From assembly GCF_014083985.1 (NCBI RefSeq), contig NZ_CP046907.1, positions 2,336,001-2,400,000 on the forward strand: DNA of 64,000 bases, in the 5' to 3' direction. Source of the stretch: Streptomyces sp. SCUT-3. Its GTDB lineage: Bacteria; Actinomycetota; Actinomycetes; Streptomycetales; Streptomycetaceae. Shown in pieces: positions 55,995 to 64,000 of this stretch; positions within the stretch are counted from its first letter, which is position 1, and every line of letters starts with the position of its first letter. The notes under the pieces are model-generated. The model was not told where the DNA came from, did not search any database, and saw only the letters and a list, made by a program, of their open reading frames with translations. A program made the position numbers and the translations under genes.

Positions 55995-56981
55995 GTGAGA
56001 CACGTCATCGCCCTGGATGTGGGCGGCACCGGGATGAAGGCGGCCCTGGTGGGGCCGGACGGCGCCCTGCTGCACCGCGCGCTGCGGCCGACCGGCCGGG
56101 AGCACGGGCCCGAGGCCGTGACCGAGGCGGTCCTGCGGTTCGCCGAGGACCTGCGGGCGCACGGTGAGCGCGAGTTCGGCGAGCCGGCGGCCGCGGCCGG
56201 GGTCGGCGTACCCGGTGTGGTGGACGCCGGGACCGGGTCCGTCGCCTACTCGGCCAACCTCGGCTGGCGCGACGTCCCCCTGCGCTCCCTGCTCTCCGAG
56301 CGGCTCGGGGGCGTGCCCGTGGCCCTCGGCCACGACATGCGCGCCGGAGGACTGGCCGAGGGCCGCCTGGGCGCCGGCCGCGGGGTGGACCGGTTCCTCT
56401 ACCTCGCCCTGGGCACCGGCATCTCCGCCGCGATCTGCATCGACGGCCGGATCGAGGCCGGGGCCCACGGCAGCGCCGGGGAGATCGGCCACGTGGTCGT
56501 CCGCCCCGGCGGGCCGGCCTGCGGGTGCGGCGGGCGCGGCTGTCTGGAGAGCCTGGCCTCCGCCTCCGCCGTGGCCCGCGAGTGGGCCGCGGCCTGCGGC
56601 GACCCGGGGGCCACCGCCGAGGACGCGGCGCGCGCCGTCGAGGCGGGAGACCCCCGCGCCCGGCGGGTGTGGGACGGGGCGGTCTCCGCCCTGGCCGACG
56701 GCCTCCTCGTCTGCATCACCCTTCTGGACCCCCGGGCCCTGATCGTCGGCGGCGGGCTGGCCGGGGCCGGGGAGACGCTGTTCGCGCCCCTGCGCGCCGC
56801 GCTCGCCGAGCGCGTCGTCTTCCAGACCCTCCCCACGGTCCTCCCCGCGGCCCTGGGCGACAACGCGGGCTCCCTGGGGGCGGGGCTGCTCGCCTGGGAC
56901 CTGCTCCCGGACGGCGCCGAGCCCGCCGACGCCGCGTCCGCCGCGGGTCCGGCCGTCTCCGTCGAGGCGGCCGCCCGATGA
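55995..56981 (+). CDS. nagK: ROK-family N-acetylglucosamine kinase
   Basis: 328 residues from GTG 55995 (VRHVIALDVGGTG); a TTG two codons earlier is an alternative. ROK kinases phosphorylate GlcNAc with ATP. The ATP-phosphate motif is ALDVGGTGMKAALVG (about residues 5-19). The ROK zinc signature is GHVVVRPGGPACGCGGRGCLE (about residues 170-190: H, C, C, C). The ATP part also includes LALGTGISAAICIDG and LIVGGGLAGAGE. Followed by nagA with a 4-bp overlap, as an operon. A dre site upstream predicts control by DasR. Confidence 0.95.
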   Translation: MRHVIALDVGGTGMKAALVGPDGALLHRALRPTGREHGPEAVTEAVLRFAEDLRAHGEREFGEPAAAAGVGVPGVVDAGTGSVAYSANLGWRDVPLRSLLSERLGGVPVALGHDMRAGGLAEGRLGAGRGVDRFLYLALGTGISAAICIDGRIEAGAHGSAGEIGHVVVRPGGPACGCGGRGCLESLASASAVAREWAAACGDPGATAEDAARAVEAGDPRARRVWDGAVSALADGLLVCITLLDPRALIVGGGLAGAGETLFAPLRAALAERVVFQTLPTVLPAALGDNAGSLGAGLLAWDLLPDGAEPADAASAAGPAVSVEAAAR

Positions 56982-58132
56982 CGGGGCCGACCGTGCTGAC
57001 GGGCGCCCGTGCCGTGCTGCCCGGCGGGGTCGCCGAGGGCGCCGTCCTGGCCGTCGAGGGCGGCCGGTTCACCGAGCCGCCTCCCGGTCCGGTGCCGCCG
57101 CAGTCGGTCGTCGACCTGTCCGGGTACTGGGTCGTCCCCGGCTTCGTGGACCTGCACGTCCACGGCGGCGGCGGGGCCTCGTACTCCGCCGGGACGGCCG
57201 AGGAGGCGCTGGCCGTCGCCGCGCTGCACCGCCGCCACGGCACCACGACCACCGTGGCGTCCACCGTCACCGGCGGCCTGGACGACCTGGCGCGCCAGGC
57301 GGCCGTCCTGTCCGAGCTGGTGGAGCAGGGGGACCTGGCCGGCATCCACTTCGAGGGGCCGTTCATCAGCCCCGGCCGCTGCGGCGCCCACGACCCGGCG
57401 CTGCTGCGCAACCCCGACCCGGCGGACGTGCGCCGGCTGGTGGAGGCCGCACGCGGCGCGGCGCGGATGGTGACCCTCGCACCCGAGCTGCCCGGCGGCC
57501 GGGAGTCCGTGCGGCTGCTCGCCGACCTGGGCGTGATCGCCGCCGTCGGGCACACCGACGCCGACTACGAGACCGTGCTGAAGGCGGTGGACGCCGGGGC
57601 GAGCGTCGCCACGCACCTTTTCAACGCCATGCCCGCCGTCGGCCACCGCGCGCCGGGGCCGGTCCCCGCGCTGCTGGAGGACGAGCGGGTGACCGTCGAG
57701 CTGATCAACGACGGCGTGCACCTGCACCCCTCGGTGCTGGGGCTGGCGTTCCGGGCGGCCGGCGACCGGCGGGTGGCGTTCGTCACCGACGCCATGGGGG
57801 CCGCCGGCGCGGGGGACGGCCGGTACCGGCTGGGCCCGCTGCGGGTCCGGGTGGAAGGCGGTGTGGCGCGGCTGGACGAGGGCGGCGCCATCGCGGGCAG
57901 CACCCTGACCATGGACCGGGCGTTCAAACGGGCCGTCACGGTGGACGGCCTGACGGTGGAGCAGGCCGTGCGGGCGGTGTCGGCGACCCCGGCGCGGCTG
58001 CTCGGGCTGTCCGACCGGATCGGTTCGCTGGAGCCCGGCAAGGACGCCGACCTGGTGGTCCTGGACTCCGGCTTCGACCTGGCCGGGGTCATGCGGCGCG
58101 GCGAGTGGGTGGTGCGCCCCGGGGAGCGGTGA
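56978..58132 (+). CDS. nagA: N-acetylglucosamine-6-phosphate deacetylase
   Basis: 384 residues from ATG 56978, overlapping the nagK stop (ATGA). Metal-dependent amidohydrolase: removes acetate from GlcNAc-6-phosphate. Seen: VVPGFVDLHVHGGGG (first metal histidines), HFEGPFISPGRCGAHDP, AAVGHTDADYETVLKAVDAG, ATHLFNAMPAVGHRAPG, LINDGVHLHPSVLGLAF and the catalytic Asp in FVTDAMGAAG. Length is typical. Product glucosamine-6-phosphate is both a metabolic intermediate and the DasR effector. A separate PfkB gene lies downstream, about 140 bases away. Confidence 0.97.
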   Translation: MTGPTVLTGARAVLPGGVAEGAVLAVEGGRFTEPPPGPVPPQSVVDLSGYWVVPGFVDLHVHGGGGASYSAGTAEEALAVAALHRRHGTTTTVASTVTGGLDDLARQAAVLSELVEQGDLAGIHFEGPFISPGRCGAHDPALLRNPDPADVRRLVEAARGAARMVTLAPELPGGRESVRLLADLGVIAAVGHTDADYETVLKAVDAGASVATHLFNAMPAVGHRAPGPVPALLEDERVTVELINDGVHLHPSVLGLAFRAAGDRRVAFVTDAMGAAGAGDGRYRLGPLRVRVEGGVARLDEGGAIAGSTLTMDRAFKRAVTVDGLTVEQAVRAVSATPARLLGLSDRIGSLEPGKDADLVVLDSGFDLAGVMRRGEWVVRPGER

Positions 58133-58271
58133 GCGCGCCGCCGTCGGGCGGGCCGGTCCGGAGTCCCGTGGGGCCGTGTTCCGGCAGGTCCGGGCTCTGG
58201 GCCGATCATCGCTTCTTTGGCATGATCACTCGCGCACAGCCAAGCGCGCCACCCAGGGAGGGGTGTTCCGG

Positions 58272-59207
58272 GTGATCCTGACGGTCACGCTCGACACCGT
58301 CCTCGACGTCACCCACCGTCTGGGCGGGCCGCTCGTCCCGGGCGCCGTCCACCGGGTGCCGGAGGTCGTCGAACGGCCCTGGGGCGGGGGGCTGGGGGCC
58401 GCCCGGGTGCTCGCCGCGCTCGGCCGGCCGGTCACCGCGCTCGGCTTCGCGGGCGGGACCACCGGAGAGCTGCTGCGCCGTCACCTCGCGGGGGCGGAAG
58501 GGCCGTTGACGGACGCCCTGCTGCCGGTTGGCGGCGCCACCCGGCGGACCGTGACCGTGGTGGAGCCGGACGGCGGGGCGACCGTGCTCGACGGGCCGGG
58601 GCCGACCGTCACCCCCGCCGAGTGGGCCGCCCTCCTGGACGCCTACCGGGACCTGCTGGAGGAGGCGGAGGCCGTGGCGCTGTGCGGCGGCCTGCCGCGC
58701 GGCCTGCCGGTCGGCTCGTACGCGGACCTGGTGCGCGAGGCGCGCGGCCGCGGCGTCCCGGTGCTGCTGGGGTCCGGCGGAGAGGCGCTGCGCCGCGGGG
58801 TGGCCGCGCGGCCGGACGTGCTCGCGCCGGGCCGCGGGGAGCTGGCCCGCCTCACCGGGAGCACCGAGCCCGAACCGGCCGCCCAGGACGCACGGCGCCG
58901 CGGGGCCCGGGCCGTGGTCGTCCCGGCCGGGGCGGGGAGGATGCTCGCGGTGACGGCGGAGGGCTCCTGGTGCGCCTCGGTCACCGGCCGCCCGGCGGCC
59001 GGGGCGGTGCCGCCGGCCGACGGCCCCGCCGGCGCCGGCGACGGCGTGGTGGCGGGCCTGCTGGCCGGGCTGGCCGACGGCCTGGACTGGCCCGGGCGGC
59101 TGGCCGGGGCGCTCGCCCTGTCCGCGGCGTCGGCTGCCGACGGGACCGACCGCGGGGCCCGCGCCCGTGCCCTGTTGGAGGTGGACGTGCGGCCCTGCCC
59201 GCACTGA
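58272..59207 (+). CDS. PfkB-family sugar-phosphate kinase
   Basis: 311 residues from GTG 58272, with GGGAGG eleven bases ahead; GTG 58263 is too close to it. The PfkB fold shows as VTLDTVLDVTHRL (substrate Asp region), PWGGGLGAARVLAALG (the double-Gly motif after the first lobe), LCGGLPRGLPVGSYADL and the catalytic loop DGPAGAGDGVVAGLLAG near the C-terminus with base D. 1-Phosphofructokinase or tagatose-6-phosphate-type activity is typical for this subclass; the substrate is not determined. It follows nagK-nagA and may complete amino sugar use or be unrelated. Confidence 0.88.
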   Translation: MILTVTLDTVLDVTHRLGGPLVPGAVHRVPEVVERPWGGGLGAARVLAALGRPVTALGFAGGTTGELLRRHLAGAEGPLTDALLPVGGATRRTVTVVEPDGGATVLDGPGPTVTPAEWAALLDAYRDLLEEAEAVALCGGLPRGLPVGSYADLVREARGRGVPVLLGSGGEALRRGVAARPDVLAPGRGELARLTGSTEPEPAAQDARRRGARAVVVPAGAGRMLAVTAEGSWCASVTGRPAAGAVPPADGPAGAGDGVVAGLLAGLADGLDWPGRLAGALALSAASAADGTDRGARARALLEVDVRPCPH

Positions 59208-59210
59208 CCG

Positions 59211-59245
59211 ACCGCCCCGGCCCCCGCATCGGGGGCCGGGGCGGT
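59211..59245. terminator. Bidirectional terminator after the PfkB gene
   Basis: ACCGCCCCGGCCCCC and GGGGGCCGGGGCGGT, 15-bp perfect stem, loop GCATC, between convergent gene ends at 59207 and 59270. Confidence 0.9.
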
Positions 59246-59269
59246 CGCGGCGGTCGCGGGGAGGCGGCG

Positions 59270-60199
59270 CTACTTCTCGATGTGCCCCTGTTTCAACCAC
59301 ACCTTGTCGAGGTTGAAGCCGCACTTGTCGCCGTCTTCGCAGGAGATCTTGAGGGTGTTGGTGCCCTTGTTGAGGTTCACCCAGGAGTAGGTCTCGGTCC
59401 ACGCCTTGGACCATTCCTTCTGCCCGGTGAAGTTCCCCATGTTTATCTTCCGGTCCTGCGCGGTGCCGTTGACCGTCAGGGTCGGGGTGGCGGTCTCGCC
59501 GGCGTTGCCGTAGCCGATGTAGAAGGTGTACGGGCCCGCCTCGGGGACGTCGAAGGTCCAGGTCGCCGAGGCGCCGACGACGTTCATGTGGTCGACGTAG
59601 GCGCCGTTGGGGCCGCTGGCCCCGGCGTGCTCGGTGCTGGCGGTGGCCCCGCCGTCGAGCCGCAGGCTGTTGGCGAACGCGGTGAGGGTCTTGAACTTCT
59701 TGGCGTCCTTCTTGTCCTTGCCCTTGTCGTCCCCGTCGGCGGCCTTGTTGTCGGGGTCCTCGCCGCCGGGATCGGCCGGGGCGGTGGCGGCGGGGTCGTC
59801 GGCCTGCTTCTCGTCGTCGTCACCGCTGCTGAGCGCGGCGACGGAGATGCCGACGACGACGGCCGCGACGACCGCGATCGCTCCGATCAGCAGCCCCTTG
59901 CGGTTGGGCCCGCCGCCCTGGGCCGCCCCGGCCGCCTGGCGGCTCGCCGCCCGCCCGCCGGGGGCGGCCGGCCCCTGGCCCCCGGGCTGGGGCTGGGGCT
60001 GGGGCGCCTGCGGGGGGTAGCCGTAGCCGCCGGGGACGGACGGCCTGCGCTCGCCCACCCGGGAGACCTGGTTGTAGGAGGTGCGGGGCACGCCGGGCTG
60101 CCCCGCCGTGCCCTGCCCGGCGCCCTGCTCACCCTCGCCGCGGTACAGGTAGGCGAACGGGTCGTCGTTCTCGGGCGTGCCGTTGGGACCGGCCGTCAT
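59270..60199 (-). CDS. Membrane protein with CBM35-like carbohydrate-binding domain
   Basis: 309 residues from ATG 60199. A cytosolic Gly/Pro/Gln-rich part includes DPFAYLYRGEGEQG and SVPGGYGYPPQ; one membrane span GLLIGAIAVVAAVVVGISVAAL; an acidic linker of Asp/Pro/Lys; then a C-terminal beta-sandwich: SATWTFDVPEAGPYTFYIGY, ATPTLTVNGTAQDRKINMG, TYSWVNLNKGTNTLKISCED, and FNLDKVWL. The last four match the CBM35/CBM6-type fold, with N, W and D at usual sugar-contact places. It probably binds an external glycan such as the wall. The partner is unknown. Confidence 0.87.
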   Translation of the reverse strand: MTAGPNGTPENDDPFAYLYRGEGEQGAGQGTAGQPGVPRTSYNQVSRVGERRPSVPGGYGYPPQAPQPQPQPGGQGPAAPGGRAASRQAAGAAQGGGPNRKGLLIGAIAVVAAVVVGISVAALSSGDDDEKQADDPAATAPADPGGEDPDNKAADGDDKGKDKKDAKKFKTLTAFANSLRLDGGATASTEHAGASGPNGAYVDHMNVVGASATWTFDVPEAGPYTFYIGYGNAGETATPTLTVNGTAQDRKINMGNFTGQKEWSKAWTETYSWVNLNKGTNTLKISCEDGDKCGFNLDKVWLKQGHIEK

Positions 60200-60484
60200 C
60201 CGCTAGCTCACTCCTCAGTGCATCTGATCATGGCGCACACACGCTCGACGATCCATACCAGGGCCGGCACCGGCCCGACAGGAACCGTCTGTGCGGATGA
60301 TCAAAGTTCATGATCGTTCAACCGCCGACACACTGCGTGTTCACTGTGTGTACCACGGTGCGGTGCGGACATAGCTGACCCGTCGCAGCCTACCTGCCCC
60401 GGGCCCCGCGCCTCTTCCGGTGTGACGGAACCGGAGGCTCCGCGGTTCCGCGGAACGCGGCTCGGAGGCGGTCCGGGAGGGCCC
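60200..60484. other. Intergenic, upstream of the CBM35-like gene
   Basis: 285 bases. Contains an A/T-richer stretch at about 60290-60350 with ATGATCAAAGTTCATGATC-like half-symmetry and TGTGTTCACTGTGTG, likely promoter or operator for the CBM35-like gene. The end near 60430-60480 holds weak GC hairpins after cdgB. Confidence 0.4.
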
Positions 60485-62113
60485 TCAGCCCACCCGGCGG
60501 TGGGACCGGGAACGGGACCGCTTCTCGACGTACATCCGCTGGTCGGCCGACTGCAGCACCTCGTCGGCGGTCATCCCGCACCCCGCCCAGCTGACGCCGA
60601 AACTGGCCCCGACCCGCACCGTCCTGCCCTCGACGCGGATCGGCGGGGCGATCGCGCTGCGCAGCCGCACCCCCAGGTCCTCGGCGTCCTCCCGGCCCAG
60701 CCCGTCCGCCAGGACGACGAACTCGTCGCCGCCGAGCCGGGCGACCGTGTCGCCGTCGCGCACCGCGGCGGCCAGCCTGCGGGCCACCTCGACCAGCACG
60801 GCGTCGCCGACGTGGTGGCCGTAGCGGTCGTTGATCGCCTTGAAACCGTCGAGGTCGCAGAAGAGCACGGCGACCCCTTTCTCGCCCTGCGTCCCTCCGC
60901 CGGGGAGGGTGTCGGGGGAGACGACGTGCACGTGGTGCTCGATGAGGGAGGGGAAGCAGTCGGGTGCGTAGCTGTAGGGGTGCTCGTAGCCGTTGTGCGT
61001 GTCCGGGCCCGGTGGTCCGCCGGGGCCGGCGACGGCGGTCTGCGGCCGGTCGCACAGCCGGCCGGCCAGCCTGGAGCGCAGCTCGGCGGCGTTGGGCAGT
61101 CCGGTCAGGCTGTCGTGGCTGGCGCGGTGCGCCAGTTGCAGTTCGCGCCGCTTGCGCTCCTCGATGTCCTCCACGTGGGTGAGCAGGGCGCGCGGGCCGT
61201 CGGTGGCGTCCGCGACCACCGAGTTGCGCAGCGAGACCCACACGTAGGAGCCGTCGCGGCGGGCCAGGCGCAGTTCCGCCCGGCCGCCCTCGGCGGAGGT
61301 GCGCAGCAGGACGCCCAGGTCGTCGGGGTGGACGAGGTCGGCAAAGGCGTAGCGGCGCAGGGAGGCCGCGGAGCGGTCGAGGAGCCGGCACAGGGCGTCG
61401 TTGGCCTTGAGGAGCTTGCCGTTCTGGTCCCCGCCGAGCTCGGTGATGGCCATGCCACTGGGGGCGAATTCGAACGCCTGGCGGAAGCTCTCCTCGCTGG
61501 CGCGCAGCGCCTGCTGCTCGCGCTCCAGCCGGACCAGCGCGCGCTGCATGTTGGCGCGCAGCCGGGCGTTGGTGATGGCGATGGACGCCTGGAAGGCGTA
61601 CATCTGCAGGGCCTCGCGGCTCCAGGGCCCGGGGCGTCTGCCGCCCCGGGGGCGGTCGACGGAGATGACGCCCAGGAGTTCGCCGTTGGAGCTGTACATG
61701 GGGGCGAAGAGGCAGTCGTGGGGGTGCCAGGCGTCGGGGTCGGCGGAGGGTGCGCCGGTCCTGGACCACAGGGGGACGTCGCCGGAGGCCCAGCCGTGGT
61801 CGTGCGGCACGAAGCGCAGCTCGCCCCACTGCTCGCCGACCGCGAGGAGCCGTTCCCACGACTCGCGGGAGCCCACGGCGCCGGTGAGCACCGAGGTGGC
61901 GTCCGGGTCGCCGGAGACGGCGGCGACCACGAGGTCCCCGTCGTTGTGGACGAGGTTCACCGCGGCCATCTCGAATCCCAGGCCGTTGACGACCCCGTCG
62001 ACGACGACCTGCAGCGTCTCTGCCAGGCTGCGGGCGGTGTTGAGGTCCGCCACCATCTGGTGCAGTTGGCGCAGGGTCGCCAACCGGACGTACGGCTCCG
62101 ACTCGGTTTCCAT
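60485..62113 (-). CDS. cdgB: Diguanylate cyclase CdgB (GAF-PAS-GGDEF)
   Basis: 542 residues from ATG 62113, with GGGGAGAG upstream; a start 23 codons earlier (62182) is possible. Domains: GAF (about residues 15-170; LRQLHQMVADLNTARSLAET to MYSSNGELLGVISVDRPRGG), PAS/PAC (about 205-335; GMAITELGGDQNGKLLKAND, FADLVHPDDLGVLL, HVEDIEERKRRELQLAHRAS), then GGDEF from about residue 345. The active-site signature LGGDEFVVL is intact and the RxxD inhibitory site (RDGD, five residues upstream) is present. It makes c-di-GMP from two GTP. Domain order and length match CdgB of Streptomyces, which acts in development. Confidence 0.93.
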   Translation of the reverse strand: METESEPYVRLATLRQLHQMVADLNTARSLAETLQVVVDGVVNGLGFEMAAVNLVHNDGDLVVAAVSGDPDATSVLTGAVGSRESWERLLAVGEQWGELRFVPHDHGWASGDVPLWSRTGAPSADPDAWHPHDCLFAPMYSSNGELLGVISVDRPRGGRRPGPWSREALQMYAFQASIAITNARLRANMQRALVRLEREQQALRASEESFRQAFEFAPSGMAITELGGDQNGKLLKANDALCRLLDRSAASLRRYAFADLVHPDDLGVLLRTSAEGGRAELRLARRDGSYVWVSLRNSVVADATDGPRALLTHVEDIEERKRRELQLAHRASHDSLTGLPNAAELRSRLAGRLCDRPQTAVAGPGGPPGPDTHNGYEHPYSYAPDCFPSLIEHHVHVVSPDTLPGGGTQGEKGVAVLFCDLDGFKAINDRYGHHVGDAVLVEVARRLAAAVRDGDTVARLGGDEFVVLADGLGREDAEDLGVRLRSAIAPPIRVEGRTVRVGASFGVSWAGCGMTADEVLQSADQRMYVEKRSRSRSHRRVG

Positions 62114-62451
62114 CGCTCTCCCCGAGCCCTCGACAACAACTCCTGATTTCTTATCGTCCGATTGCCACGGCCACTGAATCACAGCGAGCAGTTCGCCCGG
62201 TACACAGGGTCAACAATTAAGACCCCATGTGACCCAAGTCACAGCTGTATGTGAAAGATTGATTACAGAACGTTCGATTCCGCCTTCACGTCCTCAACAC
62301 GCTCGGTCCGCGGTCCTGGTCCCCGGACCGGTCCCGGGGCCGGTCCGGGGACCGATGCCCGGACACCCCCGACCGGGCTAACGTTCGAGATGTGTTGCCA
62401 TCACATACAGGCCGGATCCCGTCGTCCCCGCCCGTCCGACATGCTGGAGGA
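62114..62451. other. Divergent region between cdgB and flavin reductase
   Basis: 338 bases, clearly richer in A and T than the surroundings. It holds the palindrome described separately, long A/T-rich stretches (62130-62290) suited to promoters on both strands, and a GC hairpin-like repeat GGTCCCCGGACCGGTCCCGG near 62320. Confidence 0.5.
62228..62243. promoter_or_regulatory. Candidate BldD-type palindrome upstream of cdgB
   Basis: TGTGACCCAAGTCACA: perfect 6-bp arms around CCAA, 115 bases before cdgB. Streptomyces BldD boxes contain GTGAC-GTCAC type arms, so this is a plausible BldD site; a cAMP-receptor-like site (TGTGA-TCACA arms) is the other possibility. Confidence 0.5.
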
Positions 62452-63003
62452 ATGCCCTCTCCGCACGAGCCCCCCGCACCGGTCCCGGCCGCAGAGCACC
62501 GGGTGAGCCCCGACGAGTTCCGCGCCGCCCTGTCCAGGCTGGCCGGCGGAGTCGTCCTCCTCACCGCCCACGACGAGGACGAGGGCCCGCACGGCGAGGA
62601 CGTCGGCATGACCGCCACCGGGTTCATGTCCGTCTCGCTCGAGCCGCCCCTGGTCCTGGTCAGCGTGCGCGAGGGGTCCCGCATGGACGACCTGCTCTCC
62701 CGGCAGCCCCTGTGGGCGGTCTCGGTCCTCTCGGAGAGCCAGCGGCACATCGCCGGGCGCTTCGCCATGCGCGGCCGGCTCAGCGACCGGCTGCTGTTCG
62801 AGGACGTCCCCTACTACCGCGGCGCCTTCTCGGGCTCTCCCGTCCTGGGCGGGGCGCTCGCCGTAGTGGAGTGCCGGACCGAACAGCGCGTGCCCGCCGG
62901 TGACCACACGCTGGTCGTCGGACGGGTGCTCGACGCGTCGACCCCCAGCGCGGGCGGCAACCCGCTGACGTACTTCCGCGGCCGCTACCGCTACCTGCGC
63001 TGA
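62452..63003 (+). CDS. Flavin reductase family protein
   Basis: 183 residues from ATG 62452; an upstream TTG (62392) gives 20 more residues and is an alternative, because the GGAGG near 62446 leaves only a short spacing. Seen: RVSPDEFRAALSRLAGGVVL, GMTATGFMSVSLEPPLVLVS (the FMN-binding T-G-F-x-S motif), WAVSVLSESQRHIAGRFA, GAFSGSPVLGGALAVVECRT and DHTLVVGRVLDAS. These features define FMN-binding NAD(P)H:flavin reductases that supply reduced flavin to monooxygenases. The partner is unknown. Divergent from cdgB. Confidence 0.93.
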   Translation: MPSPHEPPAPVPAAEHRVSPDEFRAALSRLAGGVVLLTAHDEDEGPHGEDVGMTATGFMSVSLEPPLVLVSVREGSRMDDLLSRQPLWAVSVLSESQRHIAGRFAMRGRLSDRLLFEDVPYYRGAFSGSPVLGGALAVVECRTEQRVPAGDHTLVVGRVLDASTPSAGGNPLTYFRGRYRYLR

Positions 63004-63009
63004 CGGTCC

Positions 63010-63062
63010 GACCCCCGGCCCCGGAGCCCCCGGCCCCCGGAGCCCCCGGCCCCCGGAGCCTC
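63010..63062. repeat. Short tandem repeat between flavin reductase and arfB
   Basis: Three near-identical copies of a 16-base unit CCCCCGGCCCCCGGAG, in the gap between convergent stops. Possible terminator or slippage tract. Confidence 0.6.
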
Positions 63063-63076
63063 CGGGCCCCGGCCGG

Positions 63077-63505
63077 TCACGTCCAGTCGCGGCCCGAGCG
63101 CCCGCCCTTGATGTCGCCGCGGCGGCGCTTCTCCCGCAGCCTGCGCTCGTTGATGCCGCGCGGGACCTTCGTCGGACGCCGGGGCCGGGGCGGCGGCGCC
63201 GTCGCCTCGGCCAGCAGCGAGGCCATCCGGGCGGCGGCGGTCTCGCGGTTGCGCCACTGCGAGCGGTGCTCGGAGGCCCGTACGACCAGCACTCCCCCCA
63301 CCAGGCGCCCGGCGAGCCGCTCCAGGGCCCGCTCCTTCCACACCGGGGGGAGGGCGTTCGAGGCTGCCAGGTCGTAGCGCAGCTCCACCTGGGTGTCCGA
63401 GGTGTTCACGTGCTGGCCGCCGGGCCCGGAGGAACGGGAGAAGCGCCACACCAGCTCGGCCTCCGGAACCGAGACCGGGCCGCGGACGCGTATGTCGGCA
63501 GGCAT
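63077..63505 (-). CDS. arfB: Peptidyl-tRNA hydrolase ArfB-like release factor
   Basis: 142 residues from ATG 63505 (MPADIRVRGPVSV); a longer frame to 63541 lacks a ribosome site. The catalytic loop SRSSGPGGQHVNTSDTQVEL carries the GGQ motif (about residues 29-31), and the C-terminal tail is basic: PRRPTKVPRGINERRLREKR then RGDIKGGRSGRDWT. ArfB (YaeJ) rescues ribosomes stalled at the end of broken mRNA by hydrolysing peptidyl-tRNA. The basic tail enters the empty mRNA channel. The length is typical. Divergent from the terD gene. Confidence 0.95.
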   Translation of the reverse strand: MPADIRVRGPVSVPEAELVWRFSRSSGPGGQHVNTSDTQVELRYDLAASNALPPVWKERALERLAGRLVGGVLVVRASEHRSQWRNRETAAARMASLLAEATAPPPRPRRPTKVPRGINERRLREKRRRGDIKGGRSGRDWT

Positions 63506-63661
63506 GACGCCATGATCCCCCGGTCCGGGGCCCGCCGTCACCCGATTTGCCCTGCAAGGAACCGGCGGACGGTGCCGTCACGTTGGAGGGGGTAACGGTA
63601 GCGTCGTCGGCGGGGACGAAACCCCCGCACCCTCGACGCAGGATCCAGGAAAGGGACATCC

Positions 63662-64000
63662 ATGGCTGTAAGCCTGTCCAAGGGCGGCAACGTCTCCCTC
63701 ACCAAGGAGGCCCCGGGCCTGACCGCCGTCACGGTCGGCCTCGGCTGGGACGTCCGGACCACCACGGGCACGGACTTCGACCTCGACGCCAGTGCCATCG
63801 CCGCGAACTCCGCCGGCAGGGTCGTCTCGGACCAGCACTTCGTCTTCTTCAACAACAAGCAGACCCCGGACGGCACCATCGTCCACACCGGTGACAACCT
63901 CACCGGCCAGGGCGAGGGCGACGACGAGCAGATCAACGTCAACCTGCAGGGCCTGCCGGCCGACGTCGAGAAGATCGTCTTCCCGGTCTCGATCTACGAC
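63662..64000 (+). CDS. terD: TerD-family stress protein, 3' end outside window
   Basis: 113 residues of the N-terminus from ATG 63662, with GGAAAGGGAC upstream; the frame is open at the window end. The TerD pattern is strong: VSLSKGGNVSLTKEAPGLTA, VTVGLGWDVRTTTGTDFDLD (metal-binding DLDAS), FVFFNNKQTPDGTIVHTGDN and GEGDDEQINVNLQGLP. TerD proteins bind calcium and belong to tellurite/stress-response systems; Streptomyces genomes carry many paralogues. Whether other ter genes follow is outside the window. Confidence 0.95.
   Translation, partial: MAVSLSKGGNVSLTKEAPGLTAVTVGLGWDVRTTTGTDFDLDASAIAANSAGRVVSDQHFVFFNNKQTPDGTIVHTGDNLTGQGEGDDEQINVNLQGLPADVEKIVFPVSIYD

Overview
The window is very GC-rich actinobacterial chromosome, almost certainly Streptomyces or a close relative. 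The signs are frequent GTG/TTG starts, 4-bp start/stop overlaps, a CdgB-type diguanylate cyclase, an LAETG (sortase E type) surface protein, a DasR-like site before nagK-nagA, and a groEL with CIRCE elements and no adjacent groES. Most of it is conserved core chromosome. I saw no tRNA or rRNA gene, CRISPR array or prophage.

Layout. 1-8.5 kb: a divergent five-gene module, MoxR ATPase-DUF5682-VWA leftward and SWIM protein-DUF5691 rightward, with an MmpS-like lipoprotein between. 8.6-17.5 kb: icmB, an esterase, an M23 peptidase, pcrA, a membrane protein and an NlpC/P60 peptidase behind a c-di-AMP (ydaO) riboswitch. 17.5-23 kb: a PspC-histidine kinase/LuxR regulator pair divergent from a PspC membrane protein, then a flavodoxin and a DoxX protein. 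23-27.2 kb: guaA, chorismate mutase preceded by an aromatic-codon leader peptide and an attenuator-like terminator, and the LAETG surface protein. 27.4-39 kb: a SulP permease, then a stretch where six genes carry frameshifts: a DUF1254 gene, a membrane protein, a helicase-domain/WYL gene, VanZ, an XPB helicase with at least seven breaks, and an amidohydrolase. An IS5-family (IS427-like) element with 3-bp target duplications lies inside it. 40.7-46 kb: a GT87 membrane glycosyltransferase, a HelD/HelR-like RNA polymerase motor, an HD-domain protein and a DUF4031 pair. 46-52 kb: murQ, groEL behind two tandem CIRCE elements, a cold-shock protein, and thrC-MoaD-like sulfur carrier under a SAM-I riboswitch. 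52-59.2 kb: gpgS, otsA, otsB, DUF3263, nagK-nagA and a PfkB kinase. 59.3-64 kb: a CBM35-like membrane protein, cdgB, a flavin reductase, an ArfB-like hydrolase and the start of a terD gene.

How it works together. Cell-wall turnover and amino sugar use recur: M23 and NlpC/P60 peptidases, murQ, nagK, nagA. Trehalose and glucosylglycerate genes (otsA, otsB, gpgS), groEL and csp form a stress and compatible-solute block. RNA control is unusually rich: a c-di-AMP riboswitch, a SAM-I riboswitch and an attenuator, plus DNA sites for HrcA (CIRCE), DasR (dre) and possibly BldD. Nearly every convergent gene pair is separated by a perfect or near-perfect GC hairpin.

The least explained system is the MoxR-DUF5682-VWA / SWIM-DUF5691 module. 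The most striking regulatory find is the attenuator before chorismate mutase. The frameshift cluster looks more like local sequence error than gene decay, because the proteins stay intact on either side of each break.
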